From the NCBI GenBank assembly GCA_012861695.1, contig JAAOOA010000086.1, forward strand, positions 6,002,385 through 6,066,384: a stretch of DNA of 64,000 nucleotides. Direction: 5' to 3'. Under the pieces are notes generated by a model. That model was given only the letters and a program-made list of their open reading frames with translations. It was not told the DNA's origin and did no database searches. Of the stretch, positions 40,370 through 53,600 are shown piece after piece. The stretch is from Trematomus loennbergii. Its lineage: Eukaryota > Chordata > Actinopteri > Perciformes > Nototheniidae. A program made the position numbers and the translations under genes. How positions within the stretch are numbered: the stretch's first letter is position 1; every line of letters starts with the position of its first letter.

Positions 40370-41430
40370 TCACACTTCATATCAGGACTCAACCCACATA
40401 CATGATTCTGACATATAACATCAGGAGTATTTTGATAATAAGTGCTCTCTTTACATTAAGACTAGACACTTTGAGAACTTTATTGTATAGAAAGAGTTAA
40501 TGTAATTTCCTAATTCTATGTAATGTATTTCATTAACTGTTGTTCAATTGATGCTGTTGAGATTATGGTGCATTTAACATGATATATGTAAGAAATAATT
40601 TAATATGTAGTATGTAGGATTCTATTTAACCTGAACTGCGCGACTGAGTCCAGATTGAACAATGATAATAAAACAGAATGATACAATAACCAACTAATGG
40701 TCGAGTCGAGCTATTCAATTCATAAGATATAGGGGGAAACATTTTGCCTGAGCTACAAAATGTCTCACATTAATTATGACATTGTATATACTTTGGATTT
40801 TAAACTTATTTTCACCTTATTTGTGTACGTTAGAATTTATATAAGCCCTCCACTTTGAGATAAATATAATTGTACGATTTAAAACTACATTTATCCACAA
40901 GGGGGCGACTTTACATCAAGTGTGTGGTAGTGCCTGTTTCAGCCAAGATTTCATACAAATGCACGATGAAATTCCGTTGAACCCCCCTCCAAACATTAAA
41001 TGTTTAAACAAATACTTCAATATTTTAAGAGACAATTGAATACCACCACAATAATAGGAAATAAAATAGAACAACTTTTATTAAATTAAAACAAAATTAC
41101 ATTTTCGAGTGAAATACATTTGTTGCGTATATACAAACATTAATACGTTGAAATATCTAGATGTATTCATGAATTTCATACATTCACATGTATATACTAC
41201 ACTGTCTACACATAGTCTACATATGCCAACATATGTACAACATACGTTCTACAGTTTAAAATATACATGCGGCTCGTATTCTAAAGGCTGATAACAGACA
41301 TTCCAGAAAAAAGCTAAAAATAAAAAGGATGTATTACCTTTATTTATGCAGAGGAGATGTAAGATGTATATGGTCTGTTTTTATGACTTTTGCCATGACC
41401 CTGTGCAGCTCCGTTGGATCCCTCACGCTG
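40370..41430. other. cd6-ccne2 spacer
   Basis: AT-rich unique sequence between the cd6 5' end and the ccne2 promoter. I see no exon, RNA gene or clear repeat here. Confidence 0.5.
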
Positions 41431-41439
41431 ACAGCTCTG

Positions 41440-41980
41440 ACAGCTGCCTGCTTTGTTTACATCCGGCGCCAAGAGCACGCGCTCAATTCTTCTTGCTCTC
41501 TTATTGGCTGTGCTGTTCTGTAGCCCCGCCCACCACAGAGAGACCGGAAGAAGCAACTGACAGAAACAAAAGAATACATGTTAATTTAAGTTTCATATCT
41601 TTTTTACAAGTTTACTATTTCAATAAAGACTTAATAATACTCAAACCAAACATTTTATTTAAGAAAATAAACACTACCCTAAGGTGTGTCTATTAAGTTG
41701 CTAGTTTAACGTTAGTTAGTGAACCAACTCCTCTTGCCGCGTTAAGTAGGTTGAAATAAAACGAATAGAACAGCATAAAGTTAATGACTACACAATCACA
41801 GTAACTTGTCTATAAGTTATACGTGAGCCTATTTTAATTTCTAGTTAATGTTCGAGGTAACGAGCTGTCAGCTTTAGGGTTGCGAGTATTTACACACATG
41901 CGCAATCTGCCGCAGATGCTCATTTGTTGGCGCCAGCGCCAACTGGAAACGAGTTTAATTTGGGCTCGGAACCGACTCGG
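41440..41980 (+). promoter_or_regulatory. ccne2: ccne2 promoter and probable non-coding first exon
   Basis: No TATA box is obvious. Seen: a CCAAT box (TTATTGGCTG near 41501), a GC box (CCCCGCCCACC near 41525), an ETS-like ACCGGAAG near 41543, and a 16-bp palindrome-like TTGGCGCCAGCGCCAA at 41927-41942. The last has two inverted GGCGCC/GGCGCT-type cores resembling E2F sites. A consensus donor (CTCG|GTAAGC) follows at 41979/41980. It can join the acceptor at 42871, placing a 5'UTR exon about 41943-41979 ahead of the ATG exon that begins at 42872. Cyclin E genes are known E2F targets. The exact start site is not visible. Confidence 0.55.
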
Positions 41981-42889
41981 TAAGCTGCAAACATTACTGC
42001 TCCTGAAGAGTTAGCTAGCCTCTTTAGCGAAGAGTTGTACCTTTACAGTTCTGGGTCATTCCGAAGTAAGTTATGGGCAAGTGTGTACGTGTATGCTACA
42101 ATTAAAGCAGTAGTTTGTTTGTTATTTTATTGATAGTTTGTAAACTCGGTTGTTGTCGAGCTTGTAGGTAGAGTTGTTGCGGTTGTTATCAAGCTAGCAT
42201 CAAAGTGAGCAAATACTAGCTATATATAAGTAGTCCGGTCAACAGTGGTGACTGTTTTTGGGAAATGTGTGGAGAGGAAGCACAGTTTGAAAGAGTCCTT
42301 TGCTGTCTGTTCCTGGTTTGTAAAGTTGGATATTAATGCGTCTAAATCATGATGTAACTATACATATCACGTAAAAGTAAAACAAACCGTAACGTATCGG
42401 TTGTTTTATAGTTGTGGATTGTGTACTTCTCTGTTAGTACTGAATTATCACTGGTACTACTCAAAATGTCCTCCCCAGGCCTTTGTGTTGCTGCTAGAGT
42501 TGTGGCTGTTTGGGGGGGCTTCACTGCATGTTTCTTTGTGGTGTTCACGGTCCTTTTGTAGCATTAAACTGCAGGATCTTCAGGGCTCAAATATCTCTAA
42601 AGGTCATATAAAGTGTATTAAAGTGTGGTTTTAGCAGCAGATTCGCTGGTGTTTGCTGTAGAGGGGCTTATTTTACGCGCTCACTAATAATGTTGGCGCG
42701 TAGGATGAGATTTAAATTATGATAGTATGTAAATGTGATTTAATCGGGCTTGGTTTTGAATAAATCTGTTTGTGCAAGATTGCTGCAGCTGGTTGAAACT
42801 GTTTTCATCTGAGGGCCAACTTCCTGGTTAACAAACACTAACGTTGCTTCTAATATTATTATTTTTTACAGACAGCAACCTCCAAAACC

Positions 42890-45800
42890 ATGTCTAGACT
42901 AAGGTAAATACCCATTGTGTTGCTATATGAATTATTATGTATGATGATTAGTTGTTCTGTTGTAAAATCGACAACTCCATGTTGAGTTCAGTGTGTTTTC
43001 TTTGCAGTGGTCGCCTGCAGAAAAGATCTGAAAATGCTCCAGGGCAGAAAAGCAAAGTAACTAAGGTAATAAACTAATCATTTATGAGACTACAGAACAG
43101 TTTTCATTAGTTGCTATATACACAGAGGTCTGACATACAGCTTATTTCTTTTATTTTCAGCAAAGCAACAGAAAAAAGATCCAGCCCCTGTCAAAGCTGC
43201 AGTGTGAGAAGGTATGCCCCTTTCTTTTATTCATTCATTAGAATAGATTCTACTTAATTGTCATTGCACAGAATACAGGTAAAAGACAATGAAATACAGT
43301 TTAGCTTCCAACTCGGAGTGCAACATGGTTTTTAAGTGTTGAGTAGTTCACATATTATATCTATTCAGAATGTGGAATAAACTGTAATGGGTATGCATAT
43401 GTTTAATATATACCATGTGGACATATCAAGCTATGCAGGCATTAGTAAAACATATAAAGTGCAGTGTGTAAATAGTAATACTAACAGTGCACTTATTTAC
43501 TGGATAAACAGCTTGAGGTATGATATGAGTGTTTATGCTATACACACACAGTGATATAAACACACTAGTGGACAGTAGTGTTATGTATGGGTATGTGAGA
43601 GCTTATTTAAGTAGTGATTTATTGTTTGGTTTATAAAATGACAGAAAATAAAGCAAAATGTCAATCCGAAGTACAAAGGGAAGTCTTCAAATATCTTTTT
43701 TGTCAGATTAAAAACCAAATGATTATCTATTTGATGAGATATGAATCGTATAATGGCAGGACATCTCCATATCTAAGAAGCTGAAACCTTGTTCTTGGAC
43801 AATTAAACAAAGTGATGCACTGTTTTCTTTGAGTAAAATTAGGAGCAAAGAGTGCCATCAGGGATTCAAGAGAATAGACTACAGTTATAAAGAGCCAAAT
43901 CCTTCTTCCTCCCCCAAGCATATCATTTTCTTCAAGACCATATCAGCATTGCAGAAATATCTTGTGCTGTTTCCATCTCTATGTTGCATTCAATGTTCTC
44001 GTTTTCTATTTCAGAACTATACAGTACTTGAGTGCGTGGCTGAGCCTTGTGTTCTCATCAAAGCTGCTGTGAGGGGAGTGGACTGTGAGGCCGTTCTCAC
44101 TGCCAAACACACACTGGTTCAGCCGTCCCCTCTGCCTCCTCTTGGGTGAGTTTCATTTACTATTCAGCCGTGGTTTGACTCGTAATTATCTTCTGCCAGA
44201 CAGTTTAATACAGTCATTTAAAACCCCACAATATTTTATTTATTGTAATGTCAGAACATGAACATTTTCGAATTTTCACATTTGATGGACTGGATATATT
44301 TTTTGGCCATTTTTACTTACTGTCGAAAAGTTGCCCTTTTTATTGAATTGGTTAAAGACCATTGTTGCTCCTCCTTCTGTCTGCGTGTACAGATGGGGGT
44401 CTCCTGAAGATGTGTGGGTGAAGATGGTGGGCAGGGAGCAGAACTACACACACAGCAAGAGCTTCATGCAGAAACACCCCGCGATACAGCCCAGAATGAG
44501 ATCCATACTGCTCGACTGGTTAATTGAGGTACGTCGGCAAAGGAGTCTTAACAAAACACACAAACATGCTCCATGAAATATTTGTCACAGTTAAAAATGT
44601 ATGTCTAGACTAGTTGTAAATGCATAATTAAAAATGTACAAAATTCTAACCCACTTAGTTATTGCCTGTGTGACATCCGTCCATTTTCACATCTCCATAG
44701 GTGTTTTGTTTAATATCTTGATCAACGCAATTTAAAATCAGGCTACTAAAACACCGTTTTATTTGTCCAATTATGATATTTTCCCCTAATAGTATAAACT
44801 TGAAAAAGTCATGTCATTTTCTTTACTCTAGATCGATCATCACAACATTTTTTAACCTTCTTCCTTTTGTCGTTGTCTCCCCAGGTGAGTGAGGCCTACA
44901 CTCTCCACCGGCAGACGTTCTACCTGGCTCAGGATTACTTCGACCGCTTCATGTTGACGCAGGACAACATTGAGAAGAACATGCTGCAGCTCATCGGGAT
45001 AACCTGTCTCTTTATAGCATCCAAGATGGAGGTAAGGAACAACAGGCAGGCATCAAAGCCTTGCAACAAACTAAAAACTGCAGCAATGTGAGAACCAAAA
45101 CACGTCCCAATATACTTGATGGCATCACAACTGTATTTTATTTGTACATACAGTATAACATGCTTGTTCTTTAAATAATGAAGCCATTTTCCTGTCTTTG
45201 TAGGAAGCCTGTCCTCCCAAGCTCTCACAGATGGCCTATGTGACTGCAGGGACTTACTATGAAGAGGAGATCCTGCAGATGGAGCTCATCATTTTGAAGG
45301 TAATACTATAATAAGTATATCCACAGTTTTTGACTCATTATTCTTAATTTGATCAATAAAATAGCTGTGATATTTGCCTAACTCAACTTGACCCATTTCC
45401 CTCAGGCACTGAAGTGGAGCCTTTGTCCTGAAACAGCCGTCTCCTGGCTGAAGCTTTACTTCCAGATGGCATCCATGAGCACAAACTCTGACCTGCTGGA
45501 GTCGCAGTTTCCACAGGAGGCTTACGTGCAAATGACACAGGTAGGTGTTCACATTCATGTTATTTAAGCACACGTCCTACTGACGAAAATCTCTGTCTCA
45601 CAGTTGAGTTAAAAAACAAAAAATGAGCATGTCTGCGTTGCTTATTAGATTCATTCTGATGAACGGCACTACCTCAGTGGTATTCAATCAGATATATCTC
45701 TTGTCTTTCTATATCTTATACCATTTGTCAGTGTTTATGGTAATAACACCACAAAAGAGACTTAACCTTATATAAATGCTATTTATTTTTCAGTTTAAGT

Positions 45801-46978
45801 GTGGCTCATGTCATGTCTAATGTTGTTTTCTCTTATATGTTTCCCAGCTTTTAGATTTGTGTATCATCAACATAAACTCTCTGGACTTTGAGTATGGAGT
45901 GTTGGCTGCCTCGGTGCTGAGTCATTTCATTCATCAGGAAACAGTGGAGAAAGTTTCAGGTAAGATTCACATTGTGTCAGAAAGAGCTGAGGCACTTTGT
46001 GTGTATTGTGGTTATTATTCATAAGACGCGACTGTTTCTGATTCATGTTCTCACCCACAGTGTGTAACCATGTGTACTGTGTGTTCTCAGGTCAGCTCAC
46101 ACACTCCCTGCAGCAGTGTGTGAGCTGGATGGCCCCCTCTGTGGAGGCAGTTAGCTTTTTTGGCAGAGCGGCACTGAGAGACTTTGTCAGTATAAAGAAA
46201 GAAGACCGACACAACATCCAGACGCACCTAGACTACATGAGCATGCTGGTTCGTATATTCTGCTGAGATATTGCATTACATTAGTTTGGCTTCTTCTTCA
46301 GGGGATTTACAATAAGTACATTTAGCCTCCTTAAGAATAGGAGCTACATTCTTTCCAGACAAACTAAGAGTGGGATTGCATTTTCTACAATCATTAACAC
46401 GGATGATTGTTAAAATGTAGTACAATTAAATAAACTGTTTAACAGTAAAGGGATCTTTTTTGTTAAGAGTGAATCTTTTAAGACTAGATGTCCCCATTAG
46501 GGCTGCAACAAATAGTCATATTTTTTTATCTAATCTTTGGTTAATAAAAAAAAAATTCAATAATTTCTTCAAACATCCCTCCAGCTATATCTTTTAAACT
46601 AAAACTCAAAAAGATTCTGTTTATTGTGATATATGACAAATAATCAGTATTAGGATTTAGGAAAGCCTCTATCATTCGTCTTAAATTAATTATTAGTTTG
46701 ATATTAAATAAACTAAATCAGGGGAACTGATGTATGGTGTGCATTCTTTGGAATTGACACCAATGTAACTCAAGGGACTGTTTTAATAGAGCTGCTGTAT
46801 CTTTAACAAATCTCGAAGAAAACTGCCATAACACATAAGTACATTTGTTTTGCTGCAGCTATTTCTATTGGTTTCTGACTTTTTACTCGTGTTATTTCAG
46901 GAGGGCGTCAATCAAAAGGAAGTGAGCGGCCAGTTCCTCACTCCTCCCAGCAGCACAGAGAAGAGCGTCTCACACTGA
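42890..46978 (+). CDS. ccne2: Cyclin E2, 11 coding exons
   Basis: Exons: 42890-42903, 43008-43065, 43161-43211, 44015-44145, 44393-44528, 44885-45031, 45204-45299, 45406-45540, 45848-45959, 46091-46248, 46901-46978. Every junction has AG/GT borders and phases agree, giving 371 aa. Cyclin E binds and activates Cdk2 in the nucleus to drive G1/S. Seen: the cyclin box begins at WGSPEDVW with the MRAIL-type helix seen as [12 protein letters not shown], followed by [16 protein letters not shown] and [19 protein letters not shown]. The choice of E2 over E1 rests on [18 protein letters not shown] and on ELIILKALKW. Near the C terminus, [10 protein letters not shown] matches the Cdc4/Fbw7 phosphodegron of cyclin E proteins. 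The N terminus is short and basic ([15 protein letters not shown]). The gene runs convergently with ints8. Confidence 0.96.
43250..43510 (+). repeat. Retroelement 3'UTR-like repeat in a ccne2 intron
   Basis: TTAATTGTCATTGCACAGAA, then GACAATGAAATACAG and GTGCAGTGTGTAAATAGT. It lies between ccne2 exons 43161-43211 and 44015-44145 and resembles the repeat at 39515-39680. No coding sequence. Confidence 0.4.
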
Positions 46979-47569
46979 AGCTCAAGAGGAAGACTCTGAA
47001 GAGTGTGAACCAAGAGGGCCGGGGTTCAGGTCCCAGAAGAGCTCGAGTACTGGAAACAGCTCCAAACCAGAGGCAGGCGGACTGTGAACCCGAACACTGA
47101 AGAGTTTACTCCACGCCTGCTGAAGTGAAATGTCTCTGAATGCATTATCCAGGGTCATATCTTTCTAAATTATTGGCCAAAGCTTTTTTTTGCTTGATTT
47201 GAGCAACTGGGTGCTTTAAATTCAGAAATGAATTGTCATTTCTAGGAAATGAAAGTGATGTGCAATTGTTTACTTTTGTAGCATATTAAATATGTTGGTA
47301 GTCAGCAGATCAAATCTTTGAAACCCTGCTTCAGGGTCAGATGAAATGTGTCATTGTTTTCAAATGGATGACACTGCCACTCCTTCAGCTCATTTCTCAG
47401 TATGACTTTGTAGCTTTTATGAACCTTAATGAAAGCTCCAGCTGATTAAGACATATTGTTGCTGTTGTGAACCAGCCATTGTTTGTGTGACTCAGGGCCA
47501 TGAAGAGTCAGTGATTTATTTTCTTATTCTCATTTTAAATGATTGCATGTGTACAAATGAGCAACTGTA

Positions 47570-47588
47570 TTTATTTTAGAAGTTTATT
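47570..47588 (-). terminator. ints8: Polyadenylation signals for ints8
   Basis: Two minus-strand AATAAA motifs (TTTATT on the plus strand at 47583-47588 and 47570-47575) lie 63-81 bases past the ints8 stop. This predicts a very short 3'UTR that overlaps the ccne2 3'UTR in antisense. Confidence 0.55.
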
Positions 47589-47599
47589 TTCTACCACAA

Positions 47600-47605
47600 A
47601 ATAAA
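47600..47605 (+). terminator. ccne2: Polyadenylation signal for ccne2
   Basis: AATAAA on the plus strand, about 620 bases after the ccne2 stop codon, with no other convincing signal beyond it before the ints8 coding end at 47651. It implies that the ccne2 transcript ends in the last 30-40 bases before, or just inside, the ints8 coding end. Confidence 0.55.
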
Positions 47606-47650
47606 AAATGTACATTCCCCACCCCCCGTCTGACAGTGATTCACACTCTT

Positions 47651-50600
47651 CTAGAAGTAGAGTTTGGCCATGGCCTGCAGGAACCTCTTCTTCCTCTTCT
47701 GAGCGGCCAGCAGCAGCACCTCCTCGGGGTTACTGGTGTTCAGCTCCGTCTGCCCGATCGCTTTGATCTGAGGGAGGCAGAGGCAGGACATGTTATTATA
47801 GCCTCTCTGAAAGCATACGGCTAGGTGATCTGCAACATTTGGTTGGAGTTTAAGATTTTGTATAGCATATTACACCTCTTTCAACAGCATTTTAAACCAC
47901 TTGGTTAAAGCTGTTTCTATTGATAGACATGGTAGAGAACTGACTTCCAAAACCCCATTTTAACAACATTTAAAGGGGACCTATCATGCAAAATGCACTT
48001 TTGTACGTCTTTTATACATGAATATGTGTCCCCGGTGTTCCAGGGAACTCACCAAGTGTCAGAAAACACAACCCTCTCTATTTCCTCCATACCCAAATCT
48101 CTAAAAAAGGGGCTGCAACGGATCTGATAAAAACTGATCCAGATTTGAACACTGTCCTGACGTCAGGACGGTGGCGCTACGGCTATTGGGCCAACTCCAC
48201 CAATCAGGAGGAGACAGCCACGACCATTGCCGTTCGAAAGCGCTGGAGACGCTGTAGTACATATGCCAGGCCTGTATGTGGTGCTGTTCTCACAGAATCA
48301 GCCCTTGCAAAAACAGAGCTAAAAAAGTGCAAATTGAGCAAAATGAGGCATGGCTAAAATGCATGATCTGTTTGGTATTTTGAAAAAAAAAAAAGTATAA
48401 ATATGCCTTATACTGTATAGGTATGGTCCTACACTATATTATTCAAATATAGCATGATAGGTCCACTTTAAGTTAGATTTACTTTATTTATCGCACATTG
48501 GGAATTTTTTGCAGTTTTAAACTCAATAAATAAATGCCAACTGAGCTGTATCATGTAACTGTAGTGAAGACTACAACCACATGTGGTTTAATTTACAGAG
48601 AAGCTGAAGGATAACATGTTTCACGAGAGCTAAAATAATGCATCAACCATGGAAGACACCCGCTATCTGACATTTATAAATAATAATATCTGAAATGCAT
48701 CGAGGGAACACTTTTTATTCCCTCGATGTTGGCTATCAAAATGACAGCAACAAACTTGATTCATATTTAAAAAGATAGATTTAACTCTATAAAGTAGTCG
48801 AACAGCAGTTTTTATATATACAGCCTGGTGTTAGAATCAACCTGATGTAATCCACTGAGGTTTGAACTCCTTACCGCTATTTGTCTCTTCTCCGTCTCGC
48901 CCCGCTTGTGGTGAATATCTCAACACACTGTCAAGGAAAAGGGAAAAAATGGACCTCGTAACAGAAGGTTTCTTAAAAACAGAATATAAAAGTTATAAGT
49001 AAAATCAAGTGCATATGATATAGTGCAGGTTAGAATCATTAACAGAAAGGATACGGGTGAGGTACTCCAGGATGGTGACGTCCCAGATGTAGTCATAGAA
49101 CGAGTCCATGGCATCGTGACTGTGGGGACAAATGAGGACGTGAGAGGTGAGAGGAACAGTGCTTTCGGTCTAAACGGTTGGGTGTGTAATGTCGTACCTG
49201 TTCTGTTCTTGAAGAGCTTTAAATGCCGTCATGTAGTCCACCTCTCGCAGAAACTGACAGAGAACAGCCACCTGAAAAGGATAAGAGGTAACAGAGTTAA
49301 ACATGGAAAATCAGGCGCTTAAAGGCAGATTAAAAATTGACAAAAAAAAAGTGTGCACTGTACTTTGAAACAAACGATCGAACAATTTTGATATCAGGAT
49401 GTTAAGATTCTAAAGCAATTAGCAGCTGCAATTAATCTTAGGAAAAGGGAGACTGGATGACCTCTGACCTGTGTGTGGCAGTTCATCATTGAACAGCACT
49501 TGATCATCCTCTTCAGGACCTGCAGACAACAGAGAGTTAATACAGGATTCATTTCAACATATTTGTGCCTGCAACTGACATTTCTATTTTCTGTGGGTTT
49601 GCCTTAACTCAAATCTGAAGACAAGACCATTTTGAAACAGTTGGCTGATAAGTGTTTAGTAACTATATTCAGTATTTGGGCACATGGGACTACTGTTTCC
49701 TATGTATTGGATTATATTATAGTAGTCCCATGTGCCCAAATATTTAATATAGCATGATAAAGAAATGGCTGTATCAAAAGAGCACATGACCTAATAAAGC
49801 TCAATATAACACACATATATGCAGTGTTAACTTAATATTCGATATGGAAGACTAATACGTTCATTATAGACTTATAATTGAATAAATAAATTAGCATTTT
49901 CCCAAAATCCTGACTATTTCTAAAAGTGTGATCCTGGCTGGATTTCAAGATCCATCACAAAACTTGTGTGGCTATTTTTCTTCTCATACTAGATTAGGTG
50001 TTTGTGCACATATGGGATCATGTTATTTAACAGTAGAACAGTGAATACAGTATGTTTAGTCTCTTCTTTTTTTCTTTTATTATTGTAATTTGATCAGAGA
50101 TAATGTATTATGTTGTAGTATTGTAATTATCGGACTGTAGAAACTCATTTTAAAATCACTGTTGATTTGTTCAAAGTTATCTAGCTGTTCATAGTGAAAG
50201 TCTGAATAATGTTTTCTGTGTGTACCTGGTCCGAGTAGACGTCGGGGGCCACAGTTTTGGTGAAGAAGTCTGAGCACACGGCTCCGGCCTGGAGGTAAAG
50301 GTTCAGAGCAGCAGAGTACTGATTGGTCACTGGGAACAGAGAGACAAGAGCAGGCTTCAGGGAAACTGAGACGTAAGGACACACTTCTGACTGCAGATGT
50401 CACTAAAGGAACAAAGGCTGCTGGTCTGTTCTCACCAAAGTAGATGTCTGCCTGTGTGATGAGCCACGACTGGTTGTTAGGGTTCAGGGTGAGGGCGTAG
50501 GACACCAGCTCTTTGACCGTCACCGCCACAGCTTCCACATCCACTGCCTGGATGCTGGTCCACGCACACAAAGTACATTTAGAGGCTTTGTTCGAGAAAT

Positions 50601-53600
50601 TGTAATATTTCATTAAGAAGAAAAATAGTTCTTACTTTAGCAGAGTAGATGGCCAGATGGTGAGGTGTTCGGCTGTCACTTCATTTACAATATCATCCTA
50701 AAGAGGGAGGAAACAGTACGTTACCCAGGAGAAAATCAGTGATACTGTAAGCAGGTTAGAGAACAACTCTCAGTGTCCTGCAGAAAAAACTTCCATCATA
50801 ACATGGTATTTGTGCACATGGTGCAACATTGAAGCCATTTTCAATTTTAGTCGCTACTAGTGTTTACTTCCTCCACAACCTTTTTTTTTCTTTTTGTGTC
50901 TTAAAGATGAAATGGCAACAACGTCAGCTGATGATCAACGTGCAATATTCTCCATTAAAAAGGCAAGACTAAAATCTAGTTTAAAGAGGACATATTACAC
51001 TCATCTTCAGGTTCATATCAGTATGTAGTGTCTCCACTTTAAAGAGTCCTCTCCTGCTGATGTTCAGGTGTATATCAGTATGCAGTGTCTCTACTTTAAA
51101 GAGTCCTCTCCTGCTGATGTTCAGGTGTATATCAGTATGTAGTGTCTCTACTTTAAAGAGTCCTCTCCTGCTGATGTTCAGGTGTATATCAGTATGTAGT
51201 GTCTCTACTTTAAAGAGTCCTCTCCTGCTGATGTTCAGGTGTATATCAGTATGTAGTGTCTCTACTTTAAAGAGTCCTCTCCTGCTGATGTTCAGGTGTA
51301 TATCAGTATGTAGTGTCTCTACTTTAAAGAGTCCTCTCCTGCTGATGTTCAGGTGTATATCAGTATGTAGTGTCTCTACTTTAAAGAGTCCTCTCCTGCT
51401 GATGTTCAGGTGTATATCAGTATGTAGTGTCTCCACTTTAAAGAGTCCTCTCCTGCTGATGTTCAGGTGTATATCAGTATGCAGTGTCTCTACTTTAAAG
51501 AGTCCTCTCCTGCTGATGTTCAGGTGTATATCAGTATGTAGTGTCTCTACTTTAAAGAGTCCTCTCCTGCTGATGTTCAGGTGTATATCAGTATGTAGTG
51601 TCTCTACTTTAAAGAGTCCTCTCCTGCTGATGTTCAGGTGTATATCAGTATGTAGTGTCTCTACTTTAAAGAGTCCTCTCCTGCTGATGTTCAGGTGTAT
51701 ATCAGTATGTAGTGTCTCTACTTTAAAGAGTCCTCTCCTGCTGATGTTCAGGTGTATATCAGTATGTAGTGTCTCCACTTTAAAGAGTCCTCTCCTGCTG
51801 ATGTTCAGGTGTATATCAGTATGCAGTGTCTCTACTTTAAAGAGTCCTCTCCTGCTGATGTTCAGGTGTATATCAGTATGTAGTGTCTCTACTTTAAAGA
51901 GTCCTCTCCTGCTGATGTTCAGGTGTATATCAGTATGTAGTGTCTCTACTTTAAAGAGTCCTCTCCTGCTGATGTTCAGGTGTATATCAGTATGTAGTGT
52001 CTCTACTTTAAAGAGTCCTCTCCTGCTGATGTTCAGGTGTATATCAGTATGTAGTGTCTCTACTTTAAAGAGTCCTCTCCTGCTGATGTTCAGGTGTATA
52101 TCAGTAATAGTGTCTCTACTTTAAAGAGTCCTCTCCTGCTGATGTTCAGGTGTATATCAGTATGTAGTGTCTCTACTTTAAAGAGTCCTCTCCTGCTGAT
52201 GTTCAGGTGTATATCAGTATGTAGTGTCTCTACTTTAAAGAGTCCTCTCCTGCTGATGTTCAGGTGTATATCAGTATGTAGTGTCTCTACTTTAAAGAGT
52301 CCTCTCCTGCTGATGTTCAGGTGTATATCAGTATGTAGTGTCTCTACTTTAAAGAGTCCTCTCCTGCTGATGTTCAGGTGTATATCAGTATGTAGTGTCT
52401 CCACTTTAAAGAGTCCTCTCCTGCTGATGTTCAGGTGTATATCAGTATGCAGTGTCTCTACTTTAAAGAGTCCTCTCCTGCTGATGTTCAGGTGTATATC
52501 AGTATGGTGTCTCTACTTTAAAGAGTCCTCTCCTGCTGATGTTCAGGTGTATATCAGTATGTAGTGTCTCTACTTTAAAGAGTCCTCTCCTGCTGATGTT
52601 CAGGTGTATATCAGTATGTAGTGTCTCTACTTTAAAGAGTCCTCTCCTGCTGATGTTCAGGTGTATATCAGTATGTAGTGTCTCTACTTTAAAGAGTCCT
52701 CTCCTGCTGATGTTCAGGTGTATATCAGTATGTAGTGTCTCTACTTTAAAGAGTCCTCTCCTGCTGATGTTCAGGTGTATATCAGTATGTAGTGTCTCTA
52801 CTTTAAAGAGTCCTCTACTGGGACATGTCTCCAGGCTTTATTGTTCAAAAAGCTCTTTATTTTTCTCATACTGCCTGTGCTGCAGCACCTCTTTTCACCC
52901 TCTGTCTGAAACCAGAGCCTGGTCTGCTCTGATTGGTTAGCTGGCCGGCTCTGTTGTGATTGGTCAACCGCTTTGAGATGTCCTTCCTCTTAACCTATCA
53001 CGTACAATGTGTTCGAGCACCAGCCAATAGAAGCGCAAGTGTTACTTAGTGATGTCACTATGTTATGGAAGTAAATAAGAAGTCCAATTAAGGCGTTTCA
53101 GGCAGGGGGGGGGGAATGGGGAGAGAGACCCCTTCTGGAGGGAACATAGGGGTTTTAGCCTATAAAACCTATGTAACACACTACAGGAAAGGCAAAACCC
53201 TTTACAAAAAACACCCTTATTTAAGTTGACCAAGAAGAGAGGATATTCTGGCTAGATTGACTGAACAAGTCATTTGAATATATACTGTCCCTTACATTTG
53301 TATGCTTATAACCCTTGTTTGAAGTCTTACCTGTCTCACCCTGTCTCTCCCTCTTACTGGTCTTGCTGTTCTGAAACCTACATTTCCCTACGGGGATTAA
53401 TAAACGTTTATCTTAAACTTTACTAAAAATACCAGTATAATGTTGTATGAAAATCATTAAATAAATGAATGACATTTGACACAACTTGTTTTATTTAATT
53501 ATATTATTTTTAATAAATACTGTTCCTTACTTATTTTCTCTCCTTGTGTGAAATCTTACCTGCTCTAAGATGTCTTTCCCTTTTACTTCTCTCGCTGCTT

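Noticed and set aside
51060..52124. 354-codon open frame of 19-residue repeats (and its minus-strand counterpart)
   Set aside because: It is the 57-bp minisatellite read in a stop-free frame. Both strands are open for the same arithmetic reason, and the array lies inside an ints8 intron.
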